Assembly (NCBI GenBank): GCA_036365455.1
Contig: JAWQUS010000030.1
Location: 4,340,001 to 4,404,000, forward strand
Source of the DNA: Macrosoma leucophasiata
Lineage: Eukaryota > Arthropoda > Insecta > Lepidoptera > Hedylidae
DNA length: 64,000 nucleotides
Direction: 5' to 3'
In this document: one piece after another, positions 46,601 to 55,600 of the stretch
Layout: every line of letters starts with the position of its first letter
Position numbering within the stretch: the first letter of the stretch is position 1
Made by a program: the position numbers and the translations under genes
The notes under the pieces: model-generated
What the model saw: only the letters and a program-made list of their open reading frames with translations
What the model was told of the DNA's origin: nothing
Databases searched by the model: none

Positions 46601-49600
46601 CTGCTATCTATCGATAGCAACCGGGACCGACGGCTTAGCGTGCCTTCCGAAGCACGGAAACGCGCATTTAATTTGCCACTAGCGGTCACCCATCACACTA
46701 CCCGACCGCGCCCGTAGTGCTTAACCGAGCAGATCGCTTACGATCTACACCAGCCGCTGGGCCATGCGCGCTTCATTTATTTATTTATTAAGTCTTAATT
46801 ATCACAATACACATACAATATTGTTACAAATGGCGAACTTAACGCTAAGAGCGTTCTCTACCAGTTAAACCATTTCTAGTATAGAAAATTATATTATTAA
46901 CGTATTAATATTATATTAATATGGAGGTACCTACCTCCTCGAGCACGTCACTGTCACCACCAGTATAGGTATACTTTGAATCCAGTAAATGTTATTAAAC
47001 AAAATGTTATTAACATCGAAACAAAGTACAACAAAGTATACAGAGCTTATCTACATAGTAATATACAAAATAGATCCATAGTGTTGTTTCCTCCTTCAAA
47101 CTTTGTTCTGAAAATCTTTACAACTATACAAATAAATAAAATTGGAGTGTCTTTTTGAAATACATATAAAAATAACCGCTTTTTATTAAATGCATATGTA
47201 TGTATATACGGTACAAATACCAAAACAACATTATTGACAATTTTTGTCTGTCTGTCTGTTTTTTCCCGCTAATGTCGGGAAAGGCTGGACCGATTTTGAC
47301 GGGACTTTCACTGGCAGATAGCTTATGTAATAAGGAGTAACTTAGGCTACGTTTATACTTCCGCGCCCACAACTTCGTCGGGGTAGATACTGAACAATCA
47401 TAAATTCTCACGCGGACGAAGTCGCGGGCACAGCTAGTACAAAATAGATCTGTAGCGTTGTTTCCTCATTCATACTTTGTTCTGAAAATTTAATAATAAA
47501 TGAACTTGAAATACTTCGGTTTAAACGAGATCCCAGGAGACCTTCGCCACTAAACTGTCCGTGATATTACCCCTCAACTAGATTCAAATAAATTGTGGAA
47601 TTTGATTTCACGGATAAAGTATCACTTACGAGATTTGGGTCATTCTAACGCTTGGGAGCAATTTCAACAAACATTTTCTACGCAGAAAAACTGCCTCAGT
47701 AGCGTAGTGGTAGCAGGCCACTACTACTACGCTGGGGGTCCTGGGTTCGATTCCCGGGTCGGGGACTCTCAGAGAAAACGGTTTAAAATCCTTTATCTAT
47801 GGTTCTATTGGGATTTTTCCATTTTCTGAAAATTTCCCAGTACCTCGGAGTTTGGTAATGTGCCCGGAGATGGCAACAGGTTCACCACCTGTTACATGGG
47901 CCAAAACGTAACCGGCGAGTCGTGGGTGTTTGCATGTATGCTTGAATGCATGCATTTACCTCTGCCTACCCCTTCGGGGATTACAGGCGTGAAGTTACGT
48001 TTTTTTTTTTTCATTTTCTACGTATTTGATTACTTGATAAGTATACCACGTTCATTTGTGTGGGGTATATTGGAATTATAAATTGGGGTTAAACTTGATA
48101 ATAAGATTAAGTTTGTAATCGTAAGATTGAATAATGATAAATTTTCTAGATTATGTTGTTGTGTAGATAAGTGTTAAGAATTGTTTTTATATTATTTCGC
48201 ATTAACACATGCTTGTGAAATATATTTTATTTTTAAAGAAAAATGGAAAGAAAAATTTGACTTCAGGCGAGACTCGAACTCGCGGCCTACTGGGAATCTA
48301 GTCCAGCCGCTCTTCCAATTGAGCTACTGAGTCAGCCCGATTTGTCAAATTTTCCTTCACATATATTGCATTGCTTTATGGTAGCAGCAGCGCCATCTAT
48401 TACACTGATCTACAGTGGTTTTGTTGCCCTAGATATAACATTGATTTTGGATATATTTATACTCACAATTCATGAAATTATGAATGATTTTGTAAGATTT
48501 GCTCTCGTTTTTTTTTAAATACTTATTTTTATTTTACATTACAAAAATCGGAAAACGAGAAACAAAATAACAGATATATTTATAATGTCAGTTTTATTTG
48601 GATAAAAATATGATATATCGAAGTAAATAGAGAGGAAAATTTGGAAAACATGTTATATTTCCATAAAACGCCTTTTAAGAGCTTTTCTTTTATAATTTTT
48701 CCGGGGACAATCTCTTTTTAAAGACCAGCAGTAATCTGCCATCATATGACAGTCCCATCGACCCTGATATCTTTCTTCCATTACTTTCAGATCCTGGTGG
48801 AACCGCTCTCCTTGTTCCTCACTATAATTTCCTAAATTATCTGGAAATTTATCCAAATGATTGCGGAGATAGTGTAACTTGATACTCATATTTGCTCCTA
48901 GAGTCTGAAAGTTTGTCAGCATATTTTGTACAATTTCTTCATAATTTGGTGCTTTATGGTTACCTAGGAAATTTTCGACTACCAACACAAAACTTTCCCA
49001 AGCTTCACTTTCCGGAACAGTCATAACTTTAATAAAATCTGCGTCTTTTATCAATTGCCGTATTTGAGGACCATCAAATATTCCACCTTTCAACTTTTCC
49101 ATACTAAGCTTCGGAAATTTTCGAGAAATGTATTTAAAACAATCCCCTTCCTTGTCCAAAGCTTTAACGAATTGCTTTATCATTCCTAACTTAATATGTA
49201 ATGGTGGAAGTATGATTTTGTCTCTGTTCACCAACGGTTCCCTTATTACATTGGCTTTACCGACAGTTAGAGAATTTCTTGCAGGCCAAACATCTTGTTC
49301 CCAATGAAGTTGCTTTGCTCTACTGTCCCACATACAAAGGAAGCAAGGGTATTTCGTGTATCCACTTTGTTGACCAAGTAAAAAATTAACCATTTTCAAA
49401 TCTACACAGATCGGCCATTGATGCTCCGAGTATTTAATTTTTTCTAAAACTAATTTTACATTTTCATATTCTTCTTTGAGTTTTGTTGAATGGGCAATTG
49501 GAATTGATGCAAATTTATTTCCATTGTGCAGTAAGACGCATTTTAAACTTCTTTTACAGCTGTCAATAAAAAGACGCCACTCAGTAGGTTTGTATTCTTT

Positions 49601-52600
49601 CAAGCCCATGTCTAAAAGCAGCTTCGCAATATCAGTACAGTATACCAGTCCTTCATTTTCATCAAAAAATTGTAATAGCTCACTTTCTCGCGTTCTGTAT
49701 GTTGTAATTGTTACTGTTGGTGCCAATAAATTTTTTTCTTTCAATCTTGAGGCTAACAGTTCTGATTCCTGTTTTGATAAATTTAGATCCCGTATCAAAT
49801 CACTGAGTTCATTTTGAGAAAATAACTTTGGCGTAGATGTTTCACTCTCCCATTCATTTCCACTGGTAGACTGTTTCGATTTCTGTGAATTCGGCAACAT
49901 CATTGTTTCTGAAGGCATGCGAATCACTTTTGAAACGTAAACAGGCCGAGGGAGAGTTTCACTGTGTAAAACAGGACATTTTGTAGACTGTAAGTCTGGA
50001 TATTTCCACGTTTGGTTTCGATTAAAACCTTTAGCATCTACTACGCAAAAGTAACAATCATCGACATGATTCTTAGGCTCCATCCAGATCATAGGAATAC
50101 CAAAGTCTAATCCAGAACGTTCTCCTTTTTTCCACAACCGCAAAGACTCAACACAGGACTTACAAACTTTATTCGGAACCCATGATTTATCTAATTTGTC
50201 CATTTAAAAACCGAAATATTCAGCATAAGTCTCCTTAACAAAGTCTGTGATATTTCGTTTTTGTTTTTTTGATATATAAATACCACAAATATAACAAAAT
50301 AAATCACTACTATATTTACACTTTCTTCGTGACGAACTCATGTTTAAAAAGACAAGACAAATATATAAGAATGAACACTCAGCAATTGAATCAAAATATT
50401 AACATATGACAACTTATCCAGATTCACGTGTAAGTACTTCAATATTATCAAATAACTGAGTTATCAGCTGTTTTGCGGAGCAAGGACTCTGAGAGTGGAG
50501 ATCAAGTGATGTTTGTATGCGCAAAAAAGTTGCGCAGAAGCTTAATCAGGACTGGGAAAACAAATTTTAGTACTAATAAGCTGATAAATTGTTCAAAATA
50601 TAAGATACGTAAAAATCATAAAAAAAAGAGCACATTCAGTATTTTCATGAATATATTCGTGATTTAGGTACTCGAAAACATAAAAATTTGCAAAAATATC
50701 CAAGGCAACACAAAAAAAATTTTTTTTGTAGAGCTGTGTTACCAACTATCGGGCAGGACTTCAGTAGCTCAATTGGACATTCATTACTTTATACTCGTAT
50801 TATCAAATTGAATAAAAGTGCAGTGCAGTCAATTTTATATATACATTGTATGTTATTTAAAATAGATCTCATACATTCCAAAAACATTTTCTTTAAGGAA
50901 ATTAAATATAAGTTAATATTTTATTATTTAACTAGCTGTGGCCGCGAATTCGTCCGCGTGAGAATTTATGATTGTTCAATACCTACCCGGATGAAGTCGT
51001 GGGCGCAGATAGGTAGTATAAAAGTAGCCTTAGTTACTACTAATTACATAAGCTATCTGCCAGTGAAAGTCCCGTCAAAATCGGTCCCGCCGTTCCTGAG
51101 ATTAGCCGGAACAAACAGACAGAGAGACAGACAAAATTGTAAAAAATGTTGTTTTGGTATATGTACAGTGTAAACATGCATATGCATTTAGTAAAAAGCG
51201 GTTATTTTTATATTACAAATAGACACTCCAATTTTATTTATTTGTATAGATTACAGCAACATAGCAATTTTAAAACAAATCACACTCGCGGCATTATTTC
51301 CGCCTTCGAAATGTGTTTTCAAAACTTAATAATGAATGAACTTGAAATACTTCGGTTTAAACGAGACCTCAGCAGAACTTCGCCGCTAAATTGTCCGTGT
51401 TATTACCCCTCAACCTGATTCAAATAAATTGTGCAATTTAATTTGATTTAACGGCCAAAATATCAGTCTCCTGATTTGGGTCATTTTGACGCTTGGGAGC
51501 AATTTCAGAAAGCATTTTCTACGTATTTGGTTACTTGACATACCTACCAGGTTCATTAGTGTAAGGTAAATTGGAATTGAGAATTAAAATTGTTATTGTT
51601 AAGTATTTAGATTAAACTTGTAATCGATATTAATACATTGCTGGGAGGTAGAGCTACTGGTGGTAGAGCTCCAGTGACGGAGCTCGCGCATTACCTAATA
51701 TACTTGCCGCTAAATGGTAGTGTTCAGCACTATCGTGTTCCGGTCAGGTGGTAATGTACGGCTCTGTAATATTTGGCACAGAGGCATAACACCTTAGGCC
51801 TCAAGAGTGGCAACGCATCTGCATTTTGACCTATGGTCATTGTGTAAGTGTCTATAGGCTGCAGTCATCACTTAACATCAATGTGAACTGCATGCTTGTT
51901 TGCCACTTCCATTACATAAAAAAAGGATGTTATTATTTTCTTTGTTCCTACGTGTATTGATAACAAGTGCCCGGCCCCGGCTTCGCCCGCGCTGCTCCGT
52001 TCTTATTAGTCATAGCGTGATGTTATATAGCTTATAGCCTTCATCGATAATGGGCTATCTAACACTGAAAAATCTTTTCAAATCGGACCAGTAGTTCCTG
52101 AGATTAGCGCGTTCAAGCAAAGAAACAAACAAACTCTTCAGCTTTGTAAAATTAGTATACATTGCAAAATATGAATGATATTCTGGTTTCTGGGTATTTG
52201 GGTAAAATAGAGGCGAAGATTCATTTTGTCAATTTCATTCTGATGTCAAATAAACTCCTGATGATTTCCATCAGAAATAAATAATTTGCTAAGATCGCTC
52301 CTGTGACTCAATTTTAGTAGGTATTTTATCGTACGATTCGTACGTGCCTGCCTCGGTAGCCTAGTGGTAGCAGGCCAATACTACTACGCTGAGGTCCCGG
52401 GCTCGATTCCCGAGTAGGGGGTTATCAGAGATAATGGTGTACAGTCCTTCATCTGAGGTTCTATTGGGATTTTTCCATTTTCTAGAAATTTCGCAGTACC
52501 TCGAAGTTTGGTAATGTGCCCGGAGATGTCAACAGGCCAAAAACGTAACCGGCGAATCGTGGGTGTTTGCATGTATGCATTTACCTCTGCCTACCCCTTC

Positions 52601-55600
52601 GGGGATTACAGGCGTGAAGTTAAGTTTATCGTATGTACGTTACTTCACGCCTGTAATCCCCGAAGATGCATGCATTCAAGCATACATGCAAACGACCACG
52701 ATTCGCAGGTTACGTTTTCGCCCATGTATTTTTTTGAATCATGTAAACAATGACGAAACTGTATCAGAAAATGTGACTCACGTTCCATAATTGGGTAGCA
52801 ACTGTTTAATTGGATAGCAACTAAAATAAAAAAAGAGCGGCTATTTATACAAAGAAGCAACAGATCAGAGACGACTCACGTAAGTACGTACGTTATGTCG
52901 AAATTTCGGGCAAACGCTAATTGAATAGAGACAGCAATGAAGACTTTTAACTTAATAACAACGTGTCTACCTAGCCAACGTTAATTGAATACGAAGCTTA
53001 ACTTAAATAAGACGTGTTAATTTTCTGATTTTGAGCAAACTTGGTGTTTGTCCTGTTTTAATACCATTATAAAGTATGACAAAATTGCACTCGCATTACG
53101 AAGGTCCGCTCATTTGTTTGACTCATTCAATTACGGGTAATGTTCGGTGACTTGTCGTTGAATGGATAAACTTTTAAACAACTGTTTTTAAGTTTTGCAG
53201 TTAGTAAGCGATTGATGCTAAGTTGTTTCACATTATTCGTGATACGTATTGATGTCAAAGGTTTGTTTGTGCCGTTTTATAGCATCATTTTTAAAGGTTC
53301 CGTAGCTTATAAAGGAATAGGAATGCGTACAACGTGCGTCTCGTTGGATAGGTCTTTCAAATATTATGAGTGACTCTAAGGTGAGGTCTAAGGTATTATG
53401 CCAAATAGATTAGGTAATGCAGTGGTGCCTACGCTCGCGAGCTCCGTCACTGGAGCTCTACCACCAGTAAAAGTGTTAAGATAATGTCATAGATTGTTCG
53501 TGCTGTTTTATAACATTCTTTTTTACAGTACCCGCCAAGAAATATTGCATATCGAGCTTAGGAAAGAGACAATCGGCTAGTTTCGACTTCGTAGAGCGTT
53601 ATCTATGTTGCACACTGCATACGTAAGCACTGGTAGTCTGCCATTGGTAAATATTTGATCAGACTGGTTGACAAATGTAGAAATAGAAATAGAAAAAGAA
53701 AATATTTTTATTTCGAATGCCACAGAGGTATAACACCTTAGGCCTCAGGAGTAGTAACGCATCTGCATTTTGACCTTGGTCTTTTTGTGGGTGTCTATAG
53801 GCTGCAGTCATCACTTAACATCAATGTGAACTGCACGCTTGTTTGTCACATTACACACAAAAAAACAAACAATTCTACATACTGCGTACACGTACATATA
53901 AAGACATAAAAACAGAGATTCTATATCGAGATAGAACATCGGTTTCGTGTCCATTTCTTGTCGTTGGTTTTTACAGCGAAACAGGGAGAGGTCATTGATA
54001 TCCTGAGATATATGACGCCCGGGGGACGAAGATAACCGGATCGCAACTTTAGGGTTAGTTGACCGGTTCTTCGAGGATTACTTTTATCATAGGTTTTATT
54101 TCGTGTTTTCTTTTAATCACACGAGAATACAAAATCTGTGGAGACTTATGGTGAGATTCACAGACCGCACTACGACTTTACTTTAAGCAAAGTATGCTTA
54201 GAACTGTCAGAAAGGTATGGGATTTGACAGTGCGAAGCGTACCTTGCTCGAAAGTAAAGTCGTAGTGAGGTCTGTGAATCTCACTCTTAGTTATAGTCTC
54301 ACTACCTTTTGCCTGGAACTTCGTCTGGGTGGAATTTGTAATATTGTTATGACGGTTTACTTACTGATTAAACAGACTTCTAGCATTATTCTCCTCAAAA
54401 AAAAAATAATTGCATTCTGAATGACTTACTTAGTTACTATCAAAGCAACTTCTTACTGTTTTTCAATTCTTTGTCAATCTGAAAAAAGTTATATAAAAAA
54501 AACACCAAACAGTGCTTGGCGAATATAAAAATATTTATCGCCATGTGACCAAATGTTGGAAGAAGGGGGGGATAGAGGCTATGGAGGAAACTCGTCTCAC
54601 TCGTCCTTCTGAACTTTTTTTGGACCAAGTGAATGAACGAATGGAAGATATTACACATAGGACCACAAGGTCGTTTTTATTTATTTTACTCGCGCGAGAA
54701 AATCTTAAACCAATTTTTATACGTGGCCAAGGCACGCTACGCTACTGTTTGGTTTTTTAGTTTTAATGGAGACAAAATATCTAATATATGAGGTAAACAT
54801 AAAGAAATGAAAAAATATGTATAGCAGAGTATTAATGAAACCACATAGGGATCGATCCTGAGACGAAATCATTTTCTGTTCTATTTCTTGTGATTGGATT
54901 TTTGTTGATAACCAGAGATGTATGATGCCCGGGGGACAAAAAAATGACTGACTGGCAACTTTGGGATTAATCAATATCGAGGATTGATTCTACAATAAAT
55001 TGAGGTTTGGATTCTTAGATATTTATTGATATCAAAGTTTATATTTGGACCTGTTGCTCGTCCTTTTATAGGTGTTTATAACTCCCTAGATATGTAAGCA
55101 TCAATGTGTATGTACTCGTACATTGGTTTCATTTTTCAGTTTCTTGTTATTTTAACTCAAATATTGCCCTACCTCATAGTACCCCTTACTCCCCTCTGCC
55201 CTAAAAAAACAAATAAGTAAAAATAAAGTGGAGATCGGAAACGACCTACTCGGTTAAGCGATACGGGCGCGGTCGGGTGTGTGATGGATGACCGCTAGTG
55301 GAAAATAAAAAAATGCGCGTTTTCGTGCTTCGGAAGGCACGTTAAGCCGTCGGTCCCGGTTGCTATCGATAGATAGCAGTCGTTAAACCTTGTCGGAGGC
55401 CTTATGGGCGGTTTGAAAACATCCGTCAGCGGGTTGGCCACTAACCCTTATCTCCACCAACCCGCATTGGAGCAGCGTGTTGGAGTAAGCTCCAAGCCTC
55501 CTTCCAAAAAGGGGAGAGACTCGTGCCCATCAGTGGGACGTATTGTCATTGTCGTATTATGGGTTGCCATTGTTATTGTATTATACGAGTATACGTCTAA

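Larger units (their letters stand above)
47445..51640 (+). repeat. Direct duplication (~360 bp) flanking the pseudogene; left copy split by a SINE
   Basis: Left unit 47445-47682 plus 48012-48130, right unit 51258-51640. Shared words: TGAACTTGAAATACTTCGGT, TTAAACGAGA, TATTACCCCTCAAC, GACGCTTGGGAGCAATTTCA, CATTTTCTACGTATTTG. The right unit lacks the S1 SINE and gives the empty site. Confidence 0.85.

Noticed and set aside
46420..46775. A 5S rRNA gene or pseudogene
   Set aside because: Only the 3' half of 5S is present, followed by a constant non-5S body and tail found in other copies; a SINE.
48253..48345. A genuine tRNA gene
   Set aside because: A- and B-box-like words are present, but the anticodon arm does not fold cleanly, the acceptor stem has a bulge, and a related copy lies at 22655, so it is a SINE head.
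49476..49817. 113-codon plus-strand frame
   Set aside because: Lies wholly within the 516-codon minus-strand frame, which has clear family blocks; a shadow.
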